Source: Henckelia pumila (taxonomy: Eukaryota > Streptophyta > Magnoliopsida > Lamiales > Gesneriaceae). Taken from it: 64,000 nt of DNA. The notes beneath the pieces are model-generated. The model was not told where the DNA came from. It ran no database searches and saw only the letters and a list, made by a program, of their open reading frames with translations. The position numbers and the translations under genes were made by a program. Positions within the stretch are counted from its first letter, which is position 1. Every line of letters starts with the position of its first letter. The stretch covers positions 137,042,242-137,106,241 of the forward strand of contig NC_133123.1 in the NCBI RefSeq assembly GCF_033568475.1, given 5' to 3'. This document shows positions 35,295 through 46,859 of the stretch, piece by piece.

Positions 35295-36041
35295 TTAGGC
35301 TTCTGCAGAAGGTTGGGTCAATCCTGCCTTCACCAACATCTTGTTGAGCTTATCAGGTGAGCATATCTGGAACTTCACTTTCCCAGAGGAGAGAAAAATC
35401 TCAGCAAGTTCGAGCTTTTCCGAATTCAGACTTGTGCTATCCATAGTCTTGCTGAGAACCTTTATCGCAAGCTGCACAGCCTCTTCTCTAGAGATGTCAT
35501 CTTTGTAATCCTGCTTGAGAATGGATTGAGCAGCCTGGTTATTAGCTCCAATTGCTGCAGCCTTCCAACCACCGAAATTTCCACTGGGGTCGCTCATGTA
35601 GAGCTGAAATCCGAAATTCTTGTCCCAGCCTGCGAATAGGAATGATACCCCAAAGGGGCGAAGCCCACCAAACTGTGTATAACCTTGCTTGGTGTCACAT
35701 AAAGACTGAACTAATTGTTCAACTGGCATTGGTTCTTGGTAAGCATATGCATACCGTTGGGCCTGGAGTCTCGCTGTGTTGATGAGAATGTTGGCGTCAG
35801 ACATGATTCCAGCCACAGCACATGCCACATGGTCATCAATCTTGTACATTTTTTCAACCGATGTGGAGGTCTCAAGCAATTTGGAAATGACTTTCTTTTC
35901 GCCAGCAAGTACGACTCCATCCGTACCCAAAATGCCTATAGCACTTCCTGCATTACCAATTGCTTCCATTGCATACTCAACCTGGTATAGTCGACCTTCT
36001 GGAGAAAAGATTGTTGTGCGGCTGTCATATCTTCGAGACAT
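35295..36041 (-). CDS. PAC1: 20S proteasome subunit alpha type-4 (PAC1)
   Basis: The coding region is uninterrupted, 248 residues, close to the usual 249-250. It starts [20 protein letters not shown], the conserved alpha-subunit N-terminal signature that gates the 20S ring. [27 protein letters not shown] and [16 protein letters not shown] follow. As in other alpha subunits there is no catalytic N-terminal threonine. It is one of seven subunits of each outer ring of the core protease, in cytosol and nucleus. The ATG at 36041 directly follows a splice acceptor (TTGTTTGGCAG on the minus strand), so the leader is probably spliced. The coding region looks fully intact. Confidence 0.95.
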   Translation of the reverse strand: MSRRYDSRTTIFSPEGRLYQVEYAMEAIGNAGSAIGILGTDGVVLAGEKKVISKLLETSTSVEKMYKIDDHVACAVAGIMSDANILINTARLQAQRYAYAYQEPMPVEQLVQSLCDTKQGYTQFGGLRPFGVSFLFAGWDKNFGFQLYMSDPSGNFGGWKAAAIGANNQAAQSILKQDYKDDISREEAVQLAIKVLSKTMDSTSLNSEKLELAEIFLSSGKVKFQICSPDKLNKMLVKAGLTQPSAEA

Positions 36042-36750
36042 CTGCCAAACAAGACAGAAAAATTATCGGTTTAAAATCAGAATCAATAAAATAAGATGCA
36101 ATTCTGGAAAATGAAAAAGCATATCATTATCACACAGCAGAATTATGACTCATTGACAATCAATCAAAAGAAATCAAAGTTACCCTATAAATTTATAATG
36201 AAAATGAATTCAGATTTCAATGGTAAAAGAAACACAAATGAGGTAAAATTATCACAAGACAAGACACTGACCAATGACACAAGAAAATAGAACCACAAAC
36301 TGCATTTTTGGCTGGGATTGCTGATAGGAAGCTCAAAGCAGTAAGAGATCAAAATAACTAAATTAACAAAGAGACTCACAAAAGCTGAAAAGGTACAACT
36401 TGTTTGCAGGGCACACACAACTCACAAGGCATAGGGGGTAAAAAATCCCAGACCCCTAAACACTTTTCGATTATCCTGCCTGTACTCCCTGAGCAGCACA
36501 ATCGCCGCTGAAAGCGCAGATCTTCCTAAACAACAATACATTGCTTCTCTAGAAACTAATCATGATTCCATAGCTGCGAGACAATCCTCAGTGAAGTTCA
36601 CTAAGCATCCCAAGAATTCACCTTTACTTTCGAAGCCAAGAAAAACGAAAGAAAGACAGAAATGCGATTCCAATTTACCGATTTCTAATGAAACCACACC
36701 GATCCAAAGCACAATTAACAGCAAAACTAATCAGAAACACAACAATATAC
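36042..36750 (-). other. PAC1: Probable 5'-UTR intron of PAC1
   Basis: On the minus strand a GTATATTGTTG donor (36750, or GTAGGT at 36754) and the acceptor TTTTTCTGTCTTGTTTGGCAG ending at 36042 frame an AT-rich stretch of about 710 bp without coding signal. A pyrimidine-rich leader with CTCTCCTCTCTCGATTCAG lies upstream (about 36755-36830). Leader introns are common in constitutive plant genes. Confidence 0.55.
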
Positions 36751-36839
36751 CTACTTGCACCAGTGAACGCTGAATCGAGAGAGGAGAGGAAGAGGGAGAA
36801 CTTGTGCTTCACGAAACGAGAGAGAACTGCTTTTGGCTT

Positions 36840-38166
36840 TCGCAGCAAGAGATCGGTTATTTGAAGAATGCTTACTCTTTTTTTTAAGAAATCAAATAAA
36901 ATACTGTAGCTTTTATCGGGCTTTTTGTGATAAACATAATGGGCCCTAATATGGATCCACATGACAACATTCAGTAAATGGATACTTAATAATCCCAACC
37001 CAATAAAAATAAATGTTCTTTGGGCCTCTTTTGGGCTTATAAGGTCAAGATGAGAGTTGACTTGTTAAATAGAAGGTTTTCTATGTCTATATATGTTGAG
37101 TAAAAGTAAAACTACATTCAACAAAAAATTTAAAAATGTAAATTCCCATTAACATAATCTAAAATATACAGATTTTATTATTAAAAATATGTCAAATTAA
37201 TAAAAATTATTATTAATTTTTTTAATTTTTCAACATGTATATGCACATAAACTTTATTTGATTCCATTCCATTTACACGTTTCATGAGGTTATGGGGTGG
37301 TAAAATCTTCCGCGAAAAATTGTCTCTCATGATAAAACCCAACTCTATTCAAGATTAATTCGTTTGTCTTAACATGCATCCCATTGTGTCACGTACTCAC
37401 GTTCATATAAAATAAATATTAATATTAATAAAAGAATTAAGAAAGAAATTGCATGGATCATGCTAAAAAAAAAAGTATACATGCACGGTTGCAAGTAACT
37501 ATCAAAGCCACCTTTTATTTTTGTCGGCAAAATAACAAAAAAAAAAAAAAGAGCTAGGTGATCGAGTAATTATTATAAAAATGTATATAACAAATATATA
37601 TAATAATTATGTGCATCTACAGAAAATAAACATATAAATGATGATTTATTATTTGTTAGTTAATTATTATATGCTAATTAATTTGTATAATTACAATAAA
37701 TTAAATACTTATAATTTCATACTCAATCAATAGGTCAATTCCTTAATTGATCATAACATTATGTGTATTTGAGTAATGAAAATATATTTGTTAGCGACTA
37801 ACAAAATTTTGAGAAACAAATTAAAATCTGGCTATTTGAACTATAAAATTAAATTTTATTATTATGTATATAATTAAGAGAAACTGCCTAGCTAGCTAAC
37901 TAGTAGTCTGAAATTCATCGTTTTGATACTAAATGAGCGAGGGTTTGCTGCAAATTAGCCTGCAATATATATCTTAATTAATATCTTTAGTAATTATGAA
38001 TCCAAAATTTTATCCTCCGGGGAGGTAAAAAACAGAGAAAAGAATCCAGTAAACATTCCAGCTAGCCTTTTGAAAATGAAAAATTAGTAAAAGATACAAC
38101 TAGATTTGGCTGAACGAAAAGAATATTTATTCCACTGAAACAATGGGTCACTAGCTATATATATAA
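36840..38166. other. AT-rich intergenic region upstream of PAC1
   Basis: The first 200-300 bp are presumably the PAC1 promoter, with GGGCCC and TGGGCC-type site-II-like motifs near 36940 and 37020. The rest is AT-rich with short homopolymers. No gene was recognised. Confidence 0.5.
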
Positions 38167-38174
38167 CATAGCAG

Positions 38175-38736
38175 CAATGGCGTACCTAGGATTTTCAATC
38201 AGGAGGGGCGAATTTAAAAAATTTAAAAAATTAATATATACAACACGACGTATAATAAATACTATATATTAACTTCATATATTTTTACTAACACATATCG
38301 ATATTTCATAATTTGAAAATGTTGAATAATAGCTCGTTATCAATTGTCTTAAATACACATCGATCAATAGGTGGTATCAAACAATCATTTTACAATATAT
38401 CATCTCTCAACCTATTACGAATTGATTTTTAAAATTTTTATTACTGAAATTACTCTCTCTACATTTATAACGGATATTAATAATGCTAAATTTAAAATTA
38501 TATCTATATATCAAATGATATAATTGATATTTATTTGATTAAATCATTATTTTACAAGCAAACTATCTAATTCCTACAACTTTAAACGACTAATTGCTAT
38601 TTCGCATGCCAAAAATAAAGTTATCAAATTAGTTTTAAGATGTGTTAACTCCATTATAGATAAATCAGGTAGATAAAATCGAGCAAACTGAAGCAATTTT
38701 TGTTTAACGCATTTAAGCCAAAAGGCTTTTCGTTTT

Positions 38737-38788
<52 letters not shown>

Positions 38789-39068
38789 CAATACAAAACA
38801 TAATGCCAAATCTATTTAGCCTAAAATAAATTATAAATTTATTTTTATCTTATTCATCAGATATCATCTTAATCAATGAATAAGTAAATTAATATTTTAT
38901 AGATATATTATATACATAATACTAAGTTATTTTTAAAAAAAAATTCAAGGAGGTGGTTTTTCAATTAAATTTGTATTTAAAAGAGAGATCATGAATATAG
39001 TACTAAATATTTTTAAAATTTCAGGGGGGGCGATCGCACCCTTTCGCGACCATGTAGGTACGCCACTG
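38175..39068. mobile_element. Non-autonomous hAT-type DNA transposon, 894 bp
   Basis: Perfect 8-bp target duplications CATAGCAG lie at 38167-38174 and 39069-39076. Terminal inverted repeats are CAATGGCGTACCTA at the left and TAGGTACGCCACTG at the right, differing at one base. An 8-bp duplication with CA[A/G]TGGCG ends is the hAT pattern. The inside is AT-rich, includes a (TA)n run at about 38742-38786, and has no transposase frame. It is probably a deletion derivative or MITE moved by an autonomous hAT elsewhere. Confidence 0.85.
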
Positions 39069-39216
39069 CATAGCAGCATTGTCGAATTTACTGCTTCGGT
39101 CTCTAAAATAGCGATCCATATATTTAAAATATGTTTCTCTCTACCAACATTTTTTTGGACTAATATGTTTTACAGGACTTGCTCAGAGCGATATAGTTGA
39201 TTAATATATACAGTAA

Positions 39217-39352
39217 TGATCACCTGCACCCTAGGGTGCAGGAATTTTCGTGTGCGACCCCGGGTTTTAGTGTTTTTTTTTATACTAAAACCCGGTACCG
39301 AGTTTTAATGGTCGCTGACGAAAAAACCTGCACTCTAGGGTGCAGGTGATCA
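39217..39352. repeat. 136-bp foldback element (MITE-like)
   Basis: The arms TGATCACCTGCACCCTAGGG (left) and GCACTCTAGGGTGCAGGTGA (right) are inverted copies. Pairing continues inward through TTTCGT..GCGACC and CCGGGTTTTAGT. Each arm carries its own palindrome, CCTGCACCCTAGGGTGCAGG being perfect in the left arm. No clear target duplication was found. It sits at the edge of the dispersed repeat that follows. Confidence 0.75.
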
Positions 39353-39995
39353 AAATTATATATATATATATATATAATTTTTTTTATCAAAATTATAAAA
39401 TTTGTATTTACTATTATTACATGCTCAGATATCTATGCAAAATTCAAAAAATATCAATTTTTTTTCCTTTCATAATTTTTACCCAAATTTTAGGCTCAAA
39501 TTTTTACCTGTTTTTATTACCTAGATATACAATCAATAACTATAGTATTTTCTCCTCACGAATCACGAACGTCACAAGGTTTGATTAACAATTATTCCAA
39601 TTCATATTACTTACTATTTCACCTTCTATATTCTCTATAAAATCCAAAATTTCACCAAAATTTAAGTTTTGTTTTTTTTTCATTGTTAGTTAATCATTCA
39701 ATTTTTTAAAAAATTTTGTGTTTTTTTGCAATTGATCATGCATGCTTAATTTTCGAATGTAGAGTATATCTTCTATCAAAATTTTTTTATTGCGGGTTCT
39801 ATACATGCTATTCTTCGTCATTTTTTCGGCATTTTAAAATCAACTAACAGTTGTTATTGGTTGTGTGTAAATTGTGTTCGAACTTTAGGAAATATTATTT
39901 CAAGTTCTCGATCGATTAACCAGTGTTTTTTTTTTTGGCTTTATTAATTATATATAATATATTGTTGCCTACACTGAACATAAATCCCAACTTCG
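39353..39995 (-). mobile_element. Non-autonomous dispersed repeat, copy 2
   Basis: The reverse complement matches the repeat at 29243-29880 in order over most of its length, beginning CAAGGGCGAAG at its right end (39995). No reading frame of note and no clear opposite terminus. Divergence between copies is substantial, so both are old. Confidence 0.6.
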
Positions 39996-40431
39996 CCCTT
40001 GATTGTGGGTTCCAACGTTATAAAAAAATATATGTCACTAGTTTAGAGGCAACACGATAAATTTAGTGACTAATTAGTTAAGTGTGCCTCTATATATATA
40101 TATGAACTTGAGAAATATTGAAGTACCTGGCGTCAATAAAACATCATCAATATTCAATAACTTAAAAAAAGAGAAAGAGAGAGAAAAAACCTAAAATATG
40201 TAAATTATAAATAAACGTTCGACAAATAAGAGCCATTCAAAAAATTGTGTGAGTTGTAAGAGATCAAGTGGACCTAGCCAGCGATCGATAGAGTGTCGCA
40301 ATTCACGATCGCTATAAGTTGAAGTTTGAAATTAAGTGAACTAAAATTTCAAAGATAGATACAAATTCTTTCATTTGGTGTGGGATCGATCCATCGAGTC
40401 AGCACATATGATGCCAAAAATTATCGCCATG

Positions 40432-40474
<43 letters not shown>
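39996..40474. other. AT-rich spacer ending in an (AT)n microsatellite
   Basis: Nothing coding was seen. The (AT)n run occupies about 40433-40474 and directly abuts element B. Confidence 0.7.
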
Positions 40475-40479
<5 letters not shown>

Positions 40480-40836
40480 CGATTATCACAAAATGACTAC
40501 CCGGGGGTGAGGAAACTCTCGGGCGGAAAAGATAGGTGAATTATTGTGCTTCAGAGAGTGAGTCCTCTCTTGCTTTTATAATGGCCCCCTTGGGCTTTCA
40601 ATGATTACTGGGTATAGGCTGACTGACGGCTTTTAGGGTGATGGAACGGCCATCACGTGTGATTTAGACATCCGTAGCTCCAGGAAAAAGCCCACTCTGT
40701 TAGAGCATGGTCCATAATGATTTGGTCGGGGATTTTCTCCTGGCACACTCTAAGCAGACGTGGCTGTTTCCTAGCCACCCGGACCTTTCGGGGTCTCCCG
40801 AGTGCTTATACTCCCCGGGTTATATCACCACACCCT

Positions 40837-41370
40837 AAAGATAGTCGGGCTAGGACCTGCTCCACTATCCCGACCACCCAGCTTGTAGGGTACCACCTGG
40901 GGTTTTGGCCACCCAGGGTATCCTACTAGGATAGCATCACACTCCCTAAAGATAGTCGGGCTAGGACCTGCTCCGCTGTCCCGACCACCCGGCTTGCAGG
41001 GTACCACTCGAGGTATCCTACTAGGATATCATCACACTCCCAAAAGATAGTCGGGTTAGGACCTGCTCCGCTGTCCCGACCACCCGGCTTGCAGGGTACC
41101 ACCCGGGGTTTTAGCCACCCGGGGTATCCTACTAGGATATCATCAGACTCCCTAAAGATAGTCGGGCTAGGACCTGCTCCGCTGTCCCGACCACCCGGCT
41201 TCCAGGGTACCACCCGGGGTTTTGGCCACCTGGGGTATCCTACTAGGATATCATCACACTCCCTAAAGATAGTCGGGCTAGGACCTGCTCCGCTGTCCTG
41301 ACCACCCGGCTTGCAAGGTACCACCCGGGGTTTTGGCCACCCGGGGTACCCTACTAGGATGTCACCACAC
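40837..41370. repeat. Tandem array of a 111-bp unit in element B
   Basis: AAAGATAGTCGGG recurs at 40837, 40948, 41043, 41154 and 41265, spacings 111, 95, 111 and 111 bp. Units contain GACCTGCTCCGCTGTCCCGA and TATCCTACTAGGATATCATC. Element A has only single related patches at about 2205-2300 and 5333-5420. Confidence 0.93.
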
Positions 41371-41686
41371 TCCCAGGTGATCTAGCGGTGACCCTATCCT
41401 ACGTCAGCCCTAAACGCTTCGTACTGCGTATGTCAGAGATTCTGTTAGAGGTCGTTTCAGCTTCTGGAGCACGCTACTATCATCCGTGTCGTTGAATTCA
41501 AAATAAACGACTCAGATTGCTTTGGCCCTCTCGAGTATTTAATCCGCATGACCCCCCATTATTTTACTCATTGTCTTTCTTCCTGCACGATCGTCTTCTG
41601 GATTTCCGCTCCTTTCTTCTGCTTCCCTCACCCGTTCCTTTGCCATTTCTTATTTGCTCTTTAAACTGTAAGTTCCTTCTTCTCTT

Positions 41687-44041
41687 ATGTCTACCGGTAC
41701 CTCCTCCACCTCTGGGGCAAATGCCAAAGGCTCGCCTAGAGATGAAGTGCCAAGCGGTAGTTCGAGCGATGCTCGCTCCGCCTCTGCTCTTCCTTCCCGG
41801 CCGCATTTTTCTAGAAAAACCTCCCGTTCTAAAACTTCCGCGGCTTCATCTTCCCACATGAAGGGAAAAGGCAAGAAGAAAGTTAAGAACCCTACGCCCC
41901 TTTCCTTTGCCCCTCCAGCCCTAGGTTGGTATACTTATCTTCCCAGCACTCTATCTCAAGGTGCTGCGGAGGAATTACGTGGTTCAGGGGAAATCACCTT
42001 GTCGTATTCGTTATTCCACCCGTTACCAGGGAGCACCCCCGACACCCCTCCGGCAGGCTGTTATACCTTCTTCCGAGACCAAATCCGCAGTGGTCTTCGA
42101 TTTCCTATTCCTCCCTTCTACCTGGCAATTGCCGATTTCTTCAGAGTTCCTGTCAACCAATTCCACCCCAACTCCTTCCGCATTATGGCCTCTACCTACA
42201 TTCTTTTTAAAATGCATAATTTAGCTATCACCCCTCTCGTGCTTCATTATTTTTTTACCTGCCGATATAACGAAGGGGCCTTTTCCCTAGCTGCCCGGCT
42301 AAACGCCCGTTTTCTTACTGATATTCCCTCTTCTTTGAAGGGATGGAAAGAAAGGTATTTTTTCATCCGTCCCCCGGCGCCTTTTGTTTTTAGGACCAGG
42401 TTCCTGTCCAGTCTTCCCCCGCAACCTGAGCTCCCTGACCATTATAAAGTCGAGGAGCCTTATGTTCGCATCCTGGCCTTAGTGGGCAATAAAAACTTTT
42501 CTTCTCCTGTCCTTTTAACAAACGAGAACATGATAGCCTACGGGTTGAGTACCCGGGTGGAAGATCCCCTTAACCAGGTGATCGATGCATATGGTGCCCC
42601 GGGAGCTCAACCTGGTAATTTGTGCTTTCCTACTTTTGGTTCCCCTTTTTTTTTTTTCTTTTTTCCCTTTTTAAATATCTTGAATTGATATGCTTCTTTT
42701 GGTGTAGATTCGTCCGAGCTGAGAGGCAAGCCGCTAAAGCCAAAGCCCAGGCTTTGGCTGAGAAGAGGAAAAAAGCCCGGGAAGAAGAAGAGAGCCGCTC
42801 TATCTTACCCGGCACCCAGCGTCCTCCTGTCTCTGCGACTATTCTCCTGGTCCAGACTATCCTGCCCGGTGCTTTTCCCCTTCTTACGGCCCAGGGGGTC
42901 TTCGAATGCCGAGATATGGGATTGACTGCTCCCCAGTCGAAATCTCAGATGCAGCTGTCTTTGTCCGCCGAGGACTTGGAGGACGTGATACCCTTGTCTC
43001 AACGTAAGAGAAAAGCTACCCGGGAACCAGATATGATCATTCTATCTGACGCGGAGGATGCCGTTAAGCAAGACAGGCCCCTGGTGACGAGCTGGGACAT
43101 TCAGCCGTCCAGTATGGAGCACTTGGGTTGTGCTTGGGAAAACCGAGTAGAGCCTTCTACCTGGAACTCGCGGTTTCCCCTCTTCCTTACAGGGACTACC
43201 TCCTCTAAGGCTGCTGCGGTCCAAAGTTTGTTGTCTTCTGATGAACGGACTTCCCTGTCGGTGAGGGGTGTTACCTCTAAGTTCTCGAAAGGCATCTCTC
43301 ATGCCTATACGGTGCGTCTAGATCTCGTACTTTATTACCACCATTATCTTTCTTCGGTTTTAATTCATATTCGTTTTACAGGGTTTATGCATGCTGGCCA
43401 ACGCCCTGGAGGAGACGAACTCTACCCTTAACCGGGTAAGAGAAAAAAGTCATGCCTTTGAGGAGCACATGACCCAACTCCGGCTACGAGCCGCCATCAT
43501 TCAGGAGATGCATGAAGCAGAGATGCGCTCTGCTGTAGAGAGCTCTCGGGCAGAGGTTACTCAAGTGCAGGAGGAGTTGCGGAAGAAGCTATCAGATGCC
43601 CAGGACCAGTACTCAAGGAAAATTGCATCCCTTCGGTCCCAACTAGAGGAGATGTCGGGAGACCTACGCCGGACCCAAGAAGAAAATGGTGTAGCCCAGC
43701 GAAGGGCGGAAGGACTCCAACTCTCTGCAGAGAAAATGTAGGCTATGCTGACCGTGGCCCGCACCGAGGTAGATATGTATCATTTCGTGGCCTCGGACAC
43801 TATCCAAGCTTTGGAGGCACGGTCGAGTTCTGAGGCTGACTGGAAACAGTCTTTCCTGTCTTCTCAAGAGTTCGAAAAAATAGTAATAGATAGGTCCTTT
43901 GAATTTTTTACCCAAGGTTTTGATCTTTGTTCAGCGCAATATGAGGAGGCCGGGCTAGTTCAGCAGGGGGTTCCTGATCTTAACCAGGCCATTGCTTCTC
44001 TGCCTTCCGGGCCAACGGGCAAAGGAGAAGAACCTCGGTAG
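41687..44041 (+). pseudogene. Antisense accessory reading frame of element B (fossil)
   Basis: It is the counterpart of 2574-4984. The N-terminal MSTGTSSTSGANAKGSPRD is followed by the same conserved domain (FPIPPFYLAIADFFRVP, FHPNSFRIMASTYILFKMH). Later come charged blocks with LEETNSTL..REKSHAFEE heptad-like sequence and an end block with GFDLCSAQYEEAGL. It resembles the plant putative gypsy-type transposon family (Transposase_28), from memory. Its function is unknown. Gaps between blocks match those of element A and may be introns. Not reconstructed. Confidence 0.6.
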
Positions 44042-44257
44042 AAAACAACCTTGCCCTAGATTTTAATCCATAGACTTTGATTTTTCTTTTTCAGTAGATA
44101 ATTTTTGTAAGCTGCCTTTTGTAATCTTTCCTTTATTTGAATGACAGATTTTTCTTTATTCTAAAAAGCTTTTTATTCTTGCCTATCTCTTTGTTATGAG
44201 CTTGTAATGTTTAAGGAAAACCATTTGTTTTCCATTGTCTAGTGGATAATGATTTAC

Positions 44258-44905
44258 CGCGCTCTTGAATTATCACGGGCGTTTGAGTACCAGGGTGGTA
44301 GATCACCTGGGTTTACTGTGGGGCCAGGGTGGCGGATCACCCGGACTTACAGTGCTCGTGAATTACCACGGGCGTTTGAGTACCAGGGTGGTAGATCACC
44401 TGGGTTTACTGTGGTGCCAGGGTGGCGGATCACCTGGACTTACAGTGCTCGTGAATTACCACGGGTGTTTGAGTACCAGGGTGGTAGATCACCTAGGTTT
44501 ACTGTGGTGCCAGGGTGGCGGATCACCTGGACTTATAGTGCTCGTGAATTACCACGGGCGTTTGAGTACCAGGGTGGTAGATCACCTGGGTTTACTGTGG
44601 TGCCAGGGTGGCGGATCACCTGGACTTACAGTGCTCGTGAATTACCACGGGCGTTTGAGTACCAGGGTGGTAGATCACCTGGGTTTACTGTGGTGCCAGG
44701 GTGGCGGATCACCTGGACTTACAGTGCTCGTGAATTACCACGGGCGTTTGAGTACCAGGGTGGTAGATCACCTGGGTTTACTATGGTGCCAGGGTGGCGG
44801 ATCACCTGAACTTACAGTGCTCGTGAATTACCACGGGCGTTTGAGTACAAGGGTGGTAGATCACCTGGGTTTACTGTGGTGCCAGGGTGGCGGATCACCT
44901 GGACT
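44258..44905. repeat. Tandem array of a 93-bp unit in element B
   Basis: About seven units were counted by the marker AGTGCTCGTGAATTACC, for example at 44351 and 44444 (93 bp apart). Each unit is three about 31-bp monomers. Their reverse complement (CCAGGTGATCCGCCACCCTG) matches the 31-bp monomers of element A's 121-bp unit. The peptides predicted across it are repeat artefacts. Confidence 0.93.
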
Positions 44906-44990
44906 TATTGTGTTCGTGCTTATAATAAATACAAACATACTTTTTATATAACCGGCAAAAACATAATTTACAGGTGCGTTTTGCACTTTC

Positions 44991-45840
44991 AAGAGTAATA
45001 AGACTTAAGATGCACCGTGTTCCAGGGCCTTTGTAGGGCCTTGCCCCGGCTGTCTTCTAAGTACCAGACGTTACTCCCTACCCTTCGAGTTATTTTGTAA
45101 GGTCCTTCCCATTTTGCTTCTAGTTTTCTCACCTCACCTGCTGGGTTAACCTTCTTTAAAACCAAGTCTCCTATCTAGAAATCTCGGGGTTTGATCTTCT
45201 GATTGAACGCCTTGATTATTCTACTTCGATAAGCCTCAGTTCGGATAGCGGCCCACTCTCTTTTCTCCTCAACCAGGTCTAGCTCTTGCGTCCGATCCCC
45301 GGCTTCTCCCTCCTGGTAGGCTTTCACCCGTGGGGAGATCTGTCCAATTTCTACTGGGATCACGGCCTCGGATCCATATACCAGGTTGAAAGGTGTTTCC
45401 CCTGTGGCCGTCCGCGGGGTAGTGCGATAAGACCATAACACACCGGGGACCTCCTCCACCCAACTCTTACCCGCCCCAAAGAGCCGGGTCTGCAGGGATT
45501 GGATGATGGTCCTGTTAGTTACTTCCGTTTGTCCATTGCCATGCGGATATGCTACGGAGGTGAATGTCTGCTTTATCTTCATCTCTGTGCACCAATGCTT
45601 CATTTTCTTTCCCTAGAACTGCCTCCCATTGTCCGAGACGAGCTTCCGGGGCAAGCCGAATCGGCAGACAATGTTCTTCCAAATTAATCCCAACACCGCT
45701 TCTTCCGTGATTTTTGCCAAGGGTTCGGCCTCTACCCACTTAGAGAAATAATCCACCGCAACTAGTAAGAACTTCTTTTGCCCGGGGCCCGGAGGGAGCG
45801 GTCCCACAATGTCCATGCCCCACTGATCAAAAGGACACGA
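44991..45840 (-). pseudogene. Integrase region of element B (fossil)
   Basis: The minus strand shows DIVGPLPPGPGQKKFLLVAVD and FSKWVEAEPL of the integrase core start, then NGQTEVTNRTIIQSLQTRL, WSYRTTPRTATGETPF and LVYGSEAVIPVEIG. It ends with the same basic tail as element A. No chromodomain is present. It is broken, and cut at its upstream side by element F. Confidence 0.85.
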
Positions 45841-46859
45841 GGCCCACTGTAAGGCCCAAAAATATTAAGTTCTTAATTACGGGATTTAATATTTAAATTC
45901 CGAATAAGAGAGAAAATATGAATTTAAGAATTTATGAAAATTAGAGATTTCAATTTCGGGTCAGAAATATTTAATTTGAGGATTTTTGGATTTTAAGATT
46001 TTAATATCCGAAATTCTTAAATTAAAAGATTAAAAATATTTACAATTGATATTTATGAAATTTAAGATGTGAATTCCAAGATGATAAATATCAAGGATTT
46101 AATTTGAGGATGAAATCCGAGCAAGGACCCATTTGCAAATATTGAGTAGTTCAAGGACTAAAATGCGATAAGGTCCGAAATGATTTAATTTTAATCCGAA
46201 AATATTTAATTTGAGAATATTTAGAGTTTAGAATTAAATTCTATTATTTTTAAATTATTTAGGATTGAAATTGAATTAAAAGATTGGTCGAGGACCAAAT
46301 TGCAATTATTGAAGAATTCAGGGACTAAACTGCAAATAGGTCAATATATATCTTATTCCATCTTTGTTTCAGCAGAATTCACGCGAATCATCAGGGGAGA
46401 AAATCAGAAAACCTTTCCAAGTCACTTTTATCCCTTTAAACTCCAATATCTTTTGATCCGCCCGGTAGAATTTTCGATTGATCGTATATTTGCGATCACA
46501 GCTCCGAGTGCTACGTTTTGACGTAAGTTTTATGAAGTTCTACCATGTTTGAATTTTAAGTTGTTGTTAGAATTACGATTTGATTGTATAAACATGTTCT
46601 AGCATATATGATGATAGCATATCTAAGACGGATCGAGAAAAGATCGTCGTTTGGACATGTTTTGGAATTTTAAAAGAATTTTCGAAATTCTGAATTTATG
46701 AGGCTGATGATTTCGAGATTATGCTATTGAATTGGTGATGATATTGAGTTTACATGATTAACAAGATGATGTTTAAGCTTTTGAAAAGATCGAAATCGTA
46801 TCGTTACGTCACCGGTTCAAGATTTTGAATTGCTATGCATTCTAAAGGTTTAGAGCTCA

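Larger units (their letters stand above)
40475..45847 (-). mobile_element. Element B: Tat-lineage Ty3/Gypsy retrotransposon, 3' part, interrupted by F
   Basis: The layout mirrors element A on the opposite strand. From left to right: an LTR-like end starting TGATGCGA with a TATA box near 40575, a 111-bp tandem array, the accessory frame (reading +), a 93-bp tandem array, then the integrase region (reading -). Element F begins inside the integrase region at 45848, and the rest of B lies beyond the window. It is a fossil with a few breaks. Confidence 0.78.

Noticed and set aside
44249-44951. Long overlapping reading frames of 186 and 228 codons in element B's array
   Set aside because: The 93-bp unit is divisible by three, so any stop-free frame stays open. 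This is a repeat artefact.
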